Shown piece by piece: positions 12,356 through 19,544 of a stretch of DNA of 19,544 nt. Source of the DNA: CAYNFH01 sp964396385 (lineage in GTDB: Bacteria; Armatimonadota; Chthonomonadetes; Chthonomonadales; CAJBBX01); assembly GCA_964396385.1 (NCBI GenBank), contig CAYNFH010000125.1, positions 1 to 19,544 on the forward strand, in the 5' to 3' direction. Both the position numbers and the translations under genes were made by a program. The first letter of the stretch is position 1, and each line of letters begins with the position of its first letter. The notes under the pieces are model-generated. The model did no database searches, was not told the origin of the DNA, and worked only from the letters and a program-made list of their open reading frames with translations.

Positions 12356-15343
12356 CTACGGTGCGCCCTCTTCGGTCGGCGTCGTTCCGTTTACGCCGTC
12401 TCCGTTCGAGCAGACCCGGTGCAGTGCGTCGCGGAGCTGCTCGAGCTTCACCGGCTTGCCCAGCACCAGGTCAACCCCCTCTGGACGCTCCTCCGTGGCG
12501 CGTACGTGGTCGCCCCAGCCGGTGAGCAGCACCACGGAGGTCTTGGGCGCAAGCTTCTTGGCCGCGACTGCCACCTCGCGGCCGTTCATGCCGGGCATTC
12601 CCAGGTCCGTGAACAGCACGTCAAACTGGCCCTCCTGCAGCTTCTGGAGGCCCTCCTCGCCGCTCTGCGCCACTACCACGCTATTGCCCAGCTTCTCCAG
12701 CAGGGCGCCCACCGCGCCGGAAACGGAAGGATCGTCGTCGATGATGAGCGCCGTGGTGCACCGGATGTGGCCGTTTGTCGCCGCGGGCGCTTCCACCGGC
12801 ACCACCTCCTCGGCGGGAGGCAGGATCACCGTGAAGGTGGATCCTTCTCCCAGCTCGCTCTCCACCAGCAGGTCGCCCCCGTGGCGGCGCACTATGCCGT
12901 AGCTCACGGAAAGCCCCAGTCCGTTGCCGTCTCGGCCCTTGGTGGTAAAGAACGGGTCGAATACGCGGGCCTTGACCTCCTCCGACATTCCCGTGCCTTC
13001 GTCCTTCACCATGACGAACGGCTTGGGGCCTTTACGCCCGGTTGAGACGGTGATGTGTCCCCCACGCGGCATGGCGTCCACCGCGTTGAACACGAGGTTG
13101 GTCAGCACCTCGCGGAGCTCACTGGCGTCGCCAGTGACAGTGGGCAGGTCCGGTTCGGTCTTCAGATCCACGTCGATAGTGACGCCGCGGCTCTGCGCCT
13201 GGTCGCGCCACTTGTGCCGGGTGAGGGCCACTGCCTCGGTGGCCAGGGCATTCACGTCGATCTGCGTGAAGCTATCCGCCGCCGGAACGCGCCGCGAATA
13301 CTCCTGGATCCTGCGCACGGTAGTGGCGGCGTCGTGGGCTGCTTTGAGGATGTGCTGGAGGTAGGTGGCCCGCTCGGCATCCTGCTCCTCCTCCGCCAGC
13401 AGCTCCGCGTATCCGATCACGGCCGCGAGCGAGTTGTTGAAGTCGTGCGCGATGCCGCTGGCCATCTCCCCCACTGCCCGCAGCTTCTCCATCTGGACCA
13501 CCTGCTGCTGTGCCTCGCGCACCTCGTTATATGCCATCTTCAGCTCGCTGAAGAGGCGTGAGCTGGTCAGCGCCAGCGCCAGGTGCTCCGCAATGCCCTG
13601 CATGAACTCCACGCTGTCCCGCGAGTGCGCCGCGCGCTCGTGTGAGTAGGCGGCGATGACGCCGATGCAGACATTATCCACCATGATGGGGACGGCGGCT
13701 CGGGAGAGGAACCCGGACGCGGCCAGCTCGCGCTCCCGCCGGGTGCTCTCCAGCGAGAGGTCGTCCGAGATCACCTGCCGGCACTCGCGCACCGCCTCCG
13801 TCAGGCTGGAGCTGTCTGCGCGGAACCGGATCCCCGGCGAGATGATCGGCGCGGCAGGCGCATGAGGCGCGGAAGTCCATACGGTGGCGACGCTGAACAT
13901 CTCCGTGTCCGGATTATAGGTGACGATGGCGCACCACTTGTCTGCCAGCACGTTGGATGCGGCCCGGATGGCGATCTGGAACAGACTGCCCATGTCCAGC
14001 GTGGTACGAAGACTGCGGGCAAAGTCGTTTAGGACCCAGAGCCGTTCGATGAGCCGCTGCTCCTCAATGAGCAGCCGCTCGCGCTCCCTATCGGCGGCCA
14101 GCTCGGCGGTGATGTCCAGCCCAAAGAGGATGCTTCCGGTCACCGTTCCGGCGTTGTCGTAGCGAGGAGTTCCGGTCCAGCGGAGATAGTGAATGCCGCC
14201 GTCGCTGTCGATAATGCGGCTCTCGAAGTACGGATAGTCTTGGTTGACAAAGGCCGTCTTGACCAGCTCCAACATCCGGCCGATGTCCTCTTTGTGCGTC
14301 CACTCCTCCGGGCTGTGGCCCACCATCTCCTTGGGCGGGCGCCTGTAGACCCGCTCCGCTGCCGGGTTCACCGTCTCGACCCGGCCGTCCAGCCCGTGCT
14401 CCGTCACCACCCACGGGCTCTTAGAGACGATGTCCGCCAGCCGGTGCTCGGAGATGCGCAGCGCCTCCGCCGCCACGCGGCGGTCCTCCGCGCGCGACTC
14501 GGCCTTCCGCCGCTCCCGCAGGGCGGACCAGAACATGAGGCTGATGAGCACGGCGAATGCGACGTTGGTGCCGAAGACCGTCACGGACCCGGTCGGCGGC
14601 TTAAAGGGCCACACGGCCACCCGGAAGTTGCGGGCAAGGCTCATGGTGGACTGCAGGCCGGCGTACGGGCCGGGGACCGACGGGCCCGCCAGGCGCGATC
14701 CGGTTATCTCCTGGACGAAAACGTTGTAGTTGTCACGGTAGGGCACCGGAACGCAGCTTGTGACTAGGCGGGCCCCATTGAGGGTGGCGAGCACGTAGCC
14801 ATCCATCTTGCCGTGCCCGGGGATCGCCAGGCAGAGTCCCACAAGTGTCTCGCCGGAAGAGTCTTTGTAGACCGGTGAAATGCGTACTGCGTTCGTGCGT
14901 GCGGCATCATTCAGGGCCGTCCGGAGCGCGGCAATAGCGCGGACCTCCCGGCCGGGGCTGATCTGCCGCCCGTCTCCGCCGCTGGAGTTCACCACGACGC
15001 CGTCCGGTTGGAGGAGGGCCAGCGTAGAGTATTCCGGATAGTCGCGGCGCAGCGCGGCGGCGCGAGAGGCAAACTGATCGCTGTTCAGCGTGCCGGAAAG
15101 ATACGCCTGCCGGAGATCTTGGAGGTCTCGCGACCTTTCCAACACGTGCTCGGAGAGCCTATCCGCCACAAAGGAGGCCAGCACGGAATCCGTGTAGCGC
15201 GCCCGCTGCCCTGCGTCGCGCATGTCGCGCTGGTAGCCGTAGTACCCCAGCATCAAGAGGGCGATGAGAACGATGAGGGGAGCGGCGCGGTCCCACGGTC
15301 CCGACCGGTCGACGGTAGTGCTGTTGCCGTTACTTGAAGACAT
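12356..15343 (-). CDS. Hybrid sensor histidine kinase (PAS, GAF, receiver)
   Basis: I chose the ATG at 15343, which has GAGG 6 nt upstream, over a TTG 27 nt further up that lacks an SD. The protein then has 995 residues. A membrane helix (about 19-37) is followed by a periplasmic sensor region of roughly 215 residues resembling CHASE or Cache types, then a second helix (about 256-275). The cytoplasmic part has a PAS domain (about 295-415), a GAF domain (about 445-595) and a HisKA dimerisation helix with phospho-acceptor H633 (GIAHDFNNSLAAV). An HATPase domain follows (about 735-850; NLVFNAVDAM, DEGTGM and GNGLGLSV are the N, G1 and G2 boxes), then a C-terminal receiver with D913 (FTDLGMPGMNG) and K in LGKPVK. 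It senses an unknown periplasmic and probably cytoplasmic signal. No separate response regulator lies nearby, and the output could be through phosphotransfer to a distant partner. Confidence 0.92.
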   Translation of the reverse strand: MSSSNGNSTTVDRSGPWDRAAPLIVLIALLMLGYYGYQRDMRDAGQRARYTDSVLASFVADRLSEHVLERSRDLQDLRQAYLSGTLNSDQFASRAAALRRDYPEYSTLALLQPDGVVVNSSGGDGRQISPGREVRAIAALRTALNDAARTNAVRISPVYKDSSGETLVGLCLAIPGHGKMDGYVLATLNGARLVTSCVPVPYRDNYNVFVQEITGSRLAGPSVPGPYAGLQSTMSLARNFRVAVWPFKPPTGSVTVFGTNVAFAVLISLMFWSALRERRKAESRAEDRRVAAEALRISEHRLADIVSKSPWVVTEHGLDGRVETVNPAAERVYRRPPKEMVGHSPEEWTHKEDIGRMLELVKTAFVNQDYPYFESRIIDSDGGIHYLRWTGTPRYDNAGTVTGSILFGLDITAELAADRERERLLIEEQRLIERLWVLNDFARSLRTTLDMGSLFQIAIRAASNVLADKWCAIVTYNPDTEMFSVATVWTSAPHAPAAPIISPGIRFRADSSSLTEAVRECRQVISDDLSLESTRRERELAASGFLSRAAVPIMVDNVCIGVIAAYSHERAAHSRDSVEFMQGIAEHLALALTSSRLFSELKMAYNEVREAQQQVVQMEKLRAVGEMASGIAHDFNNSLAAVIGYAELLAEEEQDAERATYLQHILKAAHDAATTVRRIQEYSRRVPAADSFTQIDVNALATEAVALTRHKWRDQAQSRGVTIDVDLKTEPDLPTVTGDASELREVLTNLVFNAVDAMPRGGHITVSTGRKGPKPFVMVKDEGTGMSEEVKARVFDPFFTTKGRDGNGLGLSVSYGIVRRHGGDLLVESELGEGSTFTVILPPAEEVVPVEAPAATNGHIRCTTALIIDDDPSVSGAVGALLEKLGNSVVVAQSGEEGLQKLQEGQFDVLFTDLGMPGMNGREVAVAAKKLAPKTSVVLLTGWGDHVRATEERPEGVDLVLGKPVKLEQLRDALHRVCSNGDGVNGTTPTEEGAP

Positions 15344-15494
15344 CCTGGGCCTCGATTGCGTCGATGACAATGCCTAAACCGAGATGAGCAGCGGGAGTGA
15401 CGGAGCGCGGCGACAGGGCCTCGGACCTCTATTATCCATCACCCTCGGGATTCCTGTATGAATTGCGGGGACGACCGTTCCTGCCGGCGGCAAA

Positions 15495-15524
15495 TTGACT
15501 CGCGATTCGCGCGTATGCTATACT
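15495..15524 (+). promoter_or_regulatory. Strong extended -10 sigma70 promoter for the ACT-lysC operon
   Basis: TTGACT (15495-15500) and TATACT (15519-15524) are each five of six to consensus with an 18-nt spacer. TGC directly before the -10 gives an extended -10 motif. The predicted start near 15531 leaves a leader of about 60 nt, too short for a lysine riboswitch. It also rules out start codons of the ACT gene upstream of 15531. Confidence 0.85.
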
Positions 15525-15590
15525 CCGGTCGTTTTGCCGCCAGGTAGTTACCCGCCGTCCTTGAATCACAGAGCCGTACAGGATCGAGGA

Positions 15591-16097
15591 ATGTCTTCAG
15601 CCCCGCACGCGGGAACCGGCCGGCCCGTCTCCTTTGAGCGCGAGCGGGGAGTCTACCACGTCTCGATTGCGAGGGATCTGGCCCACGTGATGGTGACGGT
15701 GGGCACAGATGCTGACCGCACAGCGCGCATCCAGCGTATCTTCCGCGTCCTGGCGGACCAGAACGTTCCCATCTTCCTGATCAAGCTTCACTCCACGGCC
15801 GTCTCCTTTGCGGTCAGCGCCTCGCGTCTCGCGGACGTGGACCGGTGCCTCAAAGACGTTGCCCAGGACTGCCGGACCTTGCGGGACCTGGCGCTGGTCA
15901 CTATCACCGCCAGTAGCATGCGGGACCTCACCGGAGTGATGGTCAGCATCGCGGACTCTCTGCAACGCGCGGGCGCAAAGCTCTACGGCGTAGGGGACTC
16001 CCACAACTCCGTTCAGTGTCTCATCGAGGGCGCGCACGCGGATGAGGCGGCGGCTCAGCTCCGCCAGACCTTCGGCCTGGAGCCGGCCCGTGGCTAA
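15591..16097 (+). CDS. Stand-alone tandem ACT-domain protein, aspartokinase regulatory-subunit-like
   Basis: This 168-residue protein holds two ACT domains and no kinase. ACT1 spans about 23-95 (YHVSIARDLAHVMVTVG, then QNVPIFLIKLHSTAVSFAV) and ACT2 about 102-164 (LALVTITASSMRDLTGVMVSI, GAKLYGVGDSHNSVQCLIE). The layout is that of the C-terminal regulatory part of aspartokinase, and the ending (QLRQTFGLE) parallels that of the downstream aspartokinase (LLHDRFGLG). It probably binds lysine, threonine or another effector and assembles with or modulates the kinase. That is an inference from the domain type and the 8-nt overlap with lysC. I chose the ATG at 15591 because the promoter lies just upstream and AGGA is 7 nt away. 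Alternative: an independent amino-acid-sensing ACT protein acting elsewhere in the pathway. Confidence 0.85.
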   Translation: MSSAPHAGTGRPVSFERERGVYHVSIARDLAHVMVTVGTDADRTARIQRIFRVLADQNVPIFLIKLHSTAVSFAVSASRLADVDRCLKDVAQDCRTLRDLALVTITASSMRDLTGVMVSIADSLQRAGAKLYGVGDSHNSVQCLIEGAHADEAAAQLRQTFGLEPARG

Positions 16098-17472
16098 GCC
16101 CGTCGTCCAGAAGTTCGGTGGGACCTCTGTGGACCGGGACGAGCACCGGCGGCTGGCCTGCCGCAAGGTGATCGCCGCCAAAGAGGCCGGGTACGACCCC
16201 GTCGTAGTGGTCTCCGCCATCGGCAGGATGGGCGCGCCGTACGCCACGGACACCCTGGTCCACGAGCTGCATCGAATCGATCCTACCGAGCCGCCCCATC
16301 CACGCGAGCTTGACATGATGATGGCCTGCGGCGAGATCATCTCCACGGCGGTTATGGCCACCACCCTGCGGTCCATGGGCTATCCGGCCATCGCGCTCTC
16401 CGGCGGGCAGGCCGGGATCATCACGGACGGCGAGTACGGCAATGCGCGGATCCTTGAGATCCACCCGCACTCCATCTGGAAGGCCATCGAGCGCGGCCAG
16501 ATCCCGGTGGTCTGCGGGTTCCAGGGCGTCACCACCGTAACGGAGGAGGCGGAGCACGGGAGCATCACCACGCTGGGGCGCGGCGGAAGTGACACCACGG
16601 CATCCGCGCTTGGTGCCGCGCTCAACGCCTGCGCCGTGGAGATCTACACCGACGTGGATGGAGTGAAGACTGCGGATCCGGACATGGTGCCGGAGGCCCG
16701 GACGCTGGACGTCTGCACCTATGAGGAGGTCGCCGAAATAGCCCACCAGGGCGCCAAGGTGGTCCACCCGCGCGCGGCGGAGATCGCCATGGACCACGGG
16801 ATCCCGCTGTGGGTGAAGTCCACGTTCACCGACAACCCGGGCACGCGCATTGTGCACGAGCTGGAGGCTCCCGCAAGCGCGCGACAGCGGGTCACCGGCG
16901 TGACGCATACGGGCAAGCTGGCATTTATCCGGTTGATCATCGAGGATGAGGAGCACCGGTCCATCATAGAGCAGGAGGTGTACCGGCTCATGGCCCGCGG
17001 CGAGGTCCACATATTCCTCGTCTCCTTCAGTCCCAACGCCATGTCCTTCGCGGTGCCGCGCGAATCCTACGCCGTGGCGCGGGACCTGCTGGACGGTATG
17101 GTTGTGCCGGTCGCGACTGATCCGGGCCGCCGGCCAGCGAGCTACCTGTACATCTTCAAGTTCTCCGAGGGGCTGGACCTGGCCTATCGGAATCAGCGCC
17201 CGCTGCTCAGCTCACTGGAGGGGCTGATGGAGGTAGTGGACGTACCCGCGACGGCGTTCGAGAACGGCACCATCGTCTCCGTAATTGCCAGCCGCCACCG
17301 CCAGGTGCCCGGCATCATGGCCACTATCTTCGACACGCTGACGGCCGCGGGCATCTCCATTTACCAGGTTGCGGATAGCGATATGTCCATCTCCTGCCTG
17401 GTGGCGGAGAACGAGGCGGAGCGCGCCGTGCGGCTCCTGCACGACCGTTTTGGGCTGGGGGCAGCGGCTTGA
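16090..17472 (+). CDS. lysC: Aspartate kinase
   Basis: Aspartokinase phosphorylates L-aspartate as the first step to lysine/diaminopimelate, threonine and methionine. The GTG at 16090 overlaps the stop of the ACT gene by 8 nt and has TGGAG 8 nt upstream. It places the hallmark VVQKFGGTSV at the N-terminus, giving 460 residues. The kinase domain (1 to about 255) shows KFGGTS (8-13), ELDMMMACGEIIS, SGGQAGIITDGEYGNARI, GRGGSDTTASALGAAL, and DVDGVKTADP. Two ACT domains follow from about 265. An unusual segment of about 40 residues lies between them (PGRRPASYLYIFKFSEGLDLAYRNQ and beyond, written here only in part as PGRRPASYLYIF). The kinase domain and the second ACT recall the DapG/LysC class with a monofunctional architecture. 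No homoserine dehydrogenase is fused. Confidence 0.93.
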   Translation: MAKPVVQKFGGTSVDRDEHRRLACRKVIAAKEAGYDPVVVVSAIGRMGAPYATDTLVHELHRIDPTEPPHPRELDMMMACGEIISTAVMATTLRSMGYPAIALSGGQAGIITDGEYGNARILEIHPHSIWKAIERGQIPVVCGFQGVTTVTEEAEHGSITTLGRGGSDTTASALGAALNACAVEIYTDVDGVKTADPDMVPEARTLDVCTYEEVAEIAHQGAKVVHPRAAEIAMDHGIPLWVKSTFTDNPGTRIVHELEAPASARQRVTGVTHTGKLAFIRLIIEDEEHRSIIEQEVYRLMARGEVHIFLVSFSPNAMSFAVPRESYAVARDLLDGMVVPVATDPGRRPASYLYIFKFSEGLDLAYRNQRPLLSSLEGLMEVVDVPATAFENGTIVSVIASRHRQVPGIMATIFDTLTAAGISIYQVADSDMSISCLVAENEAERAVRLLHDRFGLGAAA

Positions 17473-17536
17473 ACAGTGGTGCGCGAAAATAGAATTGCAC
17501 AGTCTGGACACGTGGGTCATATCGATGGTAAAGTAA

Positions 17537-17905
17537 TTGCGGAATTTTTCACAAACACCCGAAAATGGCGGCGACGAAGGGGCCGACGAGGAACGGGAGA
17601 GAGCGCCGAAACTGCCGGACCTCCCTCCCGTCCCGGAGCTGCCGGAGGTCCCGGAGCTGAGGCCGAACCTGCCGCCTCACCCGCGGCAGCCGGCGAGCCA
17701 AGACGCCAAGCAGTACCGACAGATGGGGCTAGCTTACACGATCCCGGCGGCCCTCGTAGCCCCCATCGTGGTGTTGACGCTCGGAGGATGGTGGCTGGAC
17801 GAGCGGTTCCACAAGTCGCCGGCCTTCACGCTGGCTGGAGCCGTGCTCGGAATGATCTCCGGCGTGGTGAACATGATTCGCATCGCCAACAAGCTGAATG
17901 ACTAG
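17537..17905 (+). CDS. atpZ: AtpZ-type ATP synthase accessory membrane protein
   Basis: This 122-residue protein belongs to the ATPase_gene1/AtpZ type encoded at the head of F1Fo operons. With AtpI it is thought to help c-ring assembly or divalent cation uptake. The conserved part is residues 57-122: two membrane helices (about 66-86 and 96-116) joined by GGWWLDERFHKSPAF and ending VVNMIRIANKL. The N-terminal 60 residues are unusual: an acidic stretch, then Pro-rich repeats (LPDLPPVPELPEVPEL). The TTG at 17537 follows a stop in the same frame, so no longer version is possible. Its SD is poor, and the only other plausible start (ATG near 17723) would remove the Pro-rich arm. The next gene starts 8 nt after the stop. 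Confidence 0.82.
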   Translation: MRNFSQTPENGGDEGADEERERAPKLPDLPPVPELPEVPELRPNLPPHPRQPASQDAKQYRQMGLAYTIPAALVAPIVVLTLGGWWLDERFHKSPAFTLAGAVLGMISGVVNMIRIANKLND

Positions 17906-17913
17906 GAGACTTG

Positions 17914-18333
17914 ATGCCTGACGACAAGCTGCCGCAGCGGACACTTAAGACGACCTTCTGGCTCGCGTCCCTCTTTACATTGGTTTTCGCGGTACGCGGC
18001 CAGACCGACATCGCCTTCGGGCTCGCCATCGGCACTGCCATCGGGCTCTCGAGCCTGTGGAGCCTGACTTTTGCCGTTCCGAAGCTCTTGAGGCCCGGCA
18101 ACCCGACCGCCAAGCTCTCGCTCGGCATAATGGCGATGATCAAGCTTCCGGTGTACGCCCTGGTGCTGAGCTTCGCCATGAGTTCTAAGTATGTGGAGCC
18201 GCTCTCGGTCTTCCTGGGCGCGGCCCTGGTGCCGGCCGTTATCGTGCTCAAGGTGCTCGGTTATCAGCTCGTGGAGCGCAGCCGGTCCGCCGTCGGAGAG
18301 GAAGCGTGCCAGACCAGCATCGCATCCAACTAG
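17914..18333 (+). CDS. atpI: ATP synthase protein I (AtpI)
   Basis: This small hydrophobic protein has four predicted membrane helices (about 12-28, 32-54, 68-88 and 96-117), matching the ATP-synt_I family between atpZ and atpB. AtpI assists assembly of the c-ring in some bacteria. I chose the ATG at 17914 over the TTG at 17911 because AGGAG (17904-17908) gives 5 nt spacing to the ATG and only 2 nt to the TTG. The protein is 139 residues. Its last 28 nt overlap the start of atpB, which suggests translational coupling. Sequence conservation in this family is low, so the call rests on size, topology and position. Confidence 0.78.
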   Translation: MPDDKLPQRTLKTTFWLASLFTLVFAVRGQTDIAFGLAIGTAIGLSSLWSLTFAVPKLLRPGNPTAKLSLGIMAMIKLPVYALVLSFAMSSKYVEPLSVFLGAALVPAVIVLKVLGYQLVERSRSAVGEEACQTSIASN

Positions 18334-19160
18334 CTCAGGCAGGAACGGGAGAAGGCCGACCGAGGACGGAATCCGGAGCCTCCACCGGGGAGACGCACGC
18401 GAGTCAGGGCGAGAAGCCATACACGCTCGGCGACATCCCGGACCCGGCGGTGCTCTTTGCCAACGCCATCCTCGACGCCATCATCCTGATCATCATCGCG
18501 CTGGCAGCACGGAGGCGGCTGGCGGCTATCCCGCGCGGTGTGCAGAACTTCGGCGAGTGGATCGTCGAGGTGATGGTCAACTTCACCCGGAACATCATCG
18601 GCGAGGGGGGGGAGAAGTACGTGCCTCTGATTGGCACGCTCTTCTTCTTCATCCTGGTAGGCAACCTGTTCGCACTGATTCCGGGGCTTGTATCGCCGAC
18701 GTCAAACATGAGCACCACGCTGGCGCTGGGGCTTATTGTCTTCTTCTACGTGCAGTACATCGGCATCCGGTCCAACGGGCTGGTCGGGTACATCAAGCAC
18801 TTCATGGGGCCGATGCCGGCCCTGGCGCCGCTGCTCTTCCCGGTGGAGGTGATCAGCGAGCTTGTGAAACCTTTCACACTCGCCATGCGCCTCTTCGGCA
18901 ACATTTTTGGGGAGGACACGGTCATCATTGTGTTGGCGTATCTGGCGGTCCAGATGCTTCCAAAGGTACCCATCATTCCGTTCCAGTTTCCCATCCTGGT
19001 GCTCGCGCTATTGACCTCGCTGGTCCAGGCTCTGGTGTTCTCGCTGCTTAGCTGTATCTATATCTCGCTGCAGAGTCACCACGACTCGGCACATGAAGGG
19101 CACGGCCACACGCCGGGCCACGGTCATGCGGGAATCGAAGAATCCGGTCTCGTGCCGTAG
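18306..19160 (+). CDS. atpB: F1Fo ATP synthase subunit a
   Basis: Subunit a forms the ion half-channels that load and unload the c-ring in the membrane. The essential arginine is R195 in LAMRLFGNIFGED, and the later conserved Gln is Q241 in LTSLVQALVFSLL. At least five hydrophobic helices can be traced from residue 47 on. The GTG at 18306 overlaps atpI and has GGAG/GAGG about 5 nt upstream. The first 45 residues are hydrophilic and rich in Gly, Thr and Ser. The C-terminus carries a His-rich tail (SHHDSAHEGHGHTPGHGH) not found in textbook AtpB. The next gene, atpE, starts 37 nt downstream. Confidence 0.95.
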   Translation: MPDQHRIQLAQAGTGEGRPRTESGASTGETHASQGEKPYTLGDIPDPAVLFANAILDAIILIIIALAARRRLAAIPRGVQNFGEWIVEVMVNFTRNIIGEGGEKYVPLIGTLFFFILVGNLFALIPGLVSPTSNMSTTLALGLIVFFYVQYIGIRSNGLVGYIKHFMGPMPALAPLLFPVEVISELVKPFTLAMRLFGNIFGEDTVIIVLAYLAVQMLPKVPIIPFQFPILVLALLTSLVQALVFSLLSCIYISLQSHHDSAHEGHGHTPGHGHAGIEESGLVP

Positions 19161-19197
19161 CAGTTAGCTTCCCGCCGTACACAAGGAGACTACTCAG

Positions 19198-19530
19198 ATG
19201 ATCTACTTCGGACTGCTCGCACTTGCCGTGGGGCTTGGCCTGCCTATCGCCGTCATCGGCGGCGGGCTCGGCCAGGGCCGCGCCGCTGCCGCCGCGCTGG
19301 AAGGCATGGCCCGCCAGCCGGAGGCCATCGGCCGCATCCAGACGGCCATGATCCTGGCGCTCGCTTTTATCGAGTCGCTCGTGATCTTCACCTTCGTCTT
19401 TCTGTTCATCCTGAACAACAAGATCCCGACGATCAGCCCGGCAGATGCCACCAAGGGCTTTCTACAGCAGAGCGCCGCTCCGGCAGTCGGCGCTCAGGCC
19501 GGAGCAGCCACCACTCCTGGCGGCCCGTAG
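19198..19530 (+). CDS. atpE: F1Fo ATP synthase subunit c
   Basis: This is the c-ring subunit of the rotary ATP synthase. Two helices (about 3-28 and 48-72) flank the polar loop ARQPEA (38-43). The ion-binding carboxylate is E59 in LAFIESLVIF. Of residues known from sodium-binding c-rings, Q26 and S60 are present. The Tyr position is Phe (F64) and the first-helix Pro position is Gly (G22), so proton coupling seems more likely but is not settled. The ATG at 19198 has AAGGAG 9 nt upstream. The usual c subunit is about 75-90 residues. This one has 110, with an Ala/Gly/Pro-rich tail after residue 75 (FLQQSAAPAVGAQAGAATT). Confidence 0.94.
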   Translation: MIYFGLLALAVGLGLPIAVIGGGLGQGRAAAAALEGMARQPEAIGRIQTAMILALAFIESLVIFTFVFLFILNNKIPTISPADATKGFLQQSAAPAVGAQAGAATTPGGP

Positions 19531-19536
19531 GAGGAA
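19529..19536 (+). promoter_or_regulatory. SD of the next gene, probably atpF
   Basis: AGGAGGAA overlaps the atpE stop codon and is a near-perfect SD. Its start codon must lie just past the window edge, since no start follows within the 8 remaining bases. In F1Fo operons the b subunit gene usually comes here. Confidence 0.7.
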
Positions 19537-19544
19537 GCACACCC

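Noticed and set aside
15495..15590. Longer N-terminus for the ACT protein from a TTG at 15495
   Set aside because: That TTG is the -35 box of the promoter, and transcription should begin near 15531, so the upstream codons are not transcribed.
15525..15590. Lysine riboswitch upstream of lysC
   Set aside because: The predicted leader is only about 60 nt, and the lysine riboswitch needs well over 150 nt. No matching helices are visible.
17505..17534. Promoter TGGACA / TAAAGT in front of the ATP synthase genes
   Set aside because: The -10 is only four of six, and the predicted transcript would begin at or after the TTG start of atpZ. The operon may instead be read from upstream, or this start may be wrong. 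I could not support it.

Overview
The window is GC-rich bacterial chromosome (by eye about two thirds G+C, not computed). It is densely packed, with many GTG and TTG starts, clear Shine-Dalgarno (SD) sequences and sigma70-type promoters. No rRNA, functional tRNA, CRISPR array, transposase or phage gene is visible. The gene set is that of a free-living heterotroph: ammonium assimilation, peptidoglycan work, aspartate-family amino acids, an F-type ATP synthase, and glycan-type hydrolases. The AMIN/amidase_3 plus GerMN plus murI cluster, the sulfatase, the PIG-L protein and the secreted proteins of unknown function would suit an Armatimonadota-like or other poorly cultured soil or aquatic lineage. 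That placement is an inference with low confidence.

Left part (1-6201). The window opens inside gltD, whose 5' end lies outside. A palindrome and a hairpin terminator separate it from a small minus-strand ORF with a strong SD. Next is a secreted protein of unknown function with a textbook terminator. Tandem promoters then drive a cell-wall operon: an N-acetylmuramoyl-L-alanine amidase (AMIN plus amidase_3), a membrane-anchored GerMN-domain protein and glutamate racemase murI. The three genes are spaced or overlapped by about 4 nt, and a terminator follows murI.

Middle (6291-11580). A GH15 glucoamylase-type enzyme and a type I sulfatase lie on the plus strand. The sulfatase converges on two minus-strand genes for secreted proteins. 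One is a 103-residue protein with three tandem 15-residue repeats. The other is a longer secreted protein whose reading frame is broken by an apparent single-base deletion. An 18-bp palindrome sits upstream of the repeat protein. The 220 nt between the broken gene and the next minus-strand gene holds nothing I can name.

Right part, minus strand (11581-15343). A large membrane-bound hybrid histidine kinase (periplasmic sensor, PAS, GAF, HisKA, HATPase, receiver) is followed after 4 nt by a PIG-L family deacetylase-like protein whose active-site motif is altered.

Right part, plus strand (15495-19544). A strong extended -10 promoter drives a stand-alone tandem-ACT protein whose stop overlaps the start of aspartokinase. 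This looks like a separate regulatory subunit for the lysine/threonine/methionine branch point. The start of an F1Fo ATP synthase operon follows (atpZ, atpI, atpB, atpE), with the SD of the next gene, probably atpF, at the window edge. The a and c subunits carry unusual C-terminal tails.

The points most worth a second look are the separate ACT regulator fused by overlap to aspartokinase, the secreted 15-residue repeat protein beside a frameshifted secreted gene, the missing catalytic Asp in the PIG-L protein, and repeat-like DNA lying at two coupled gene junctions. I see no convincing new multi-gene defence or mobile system.
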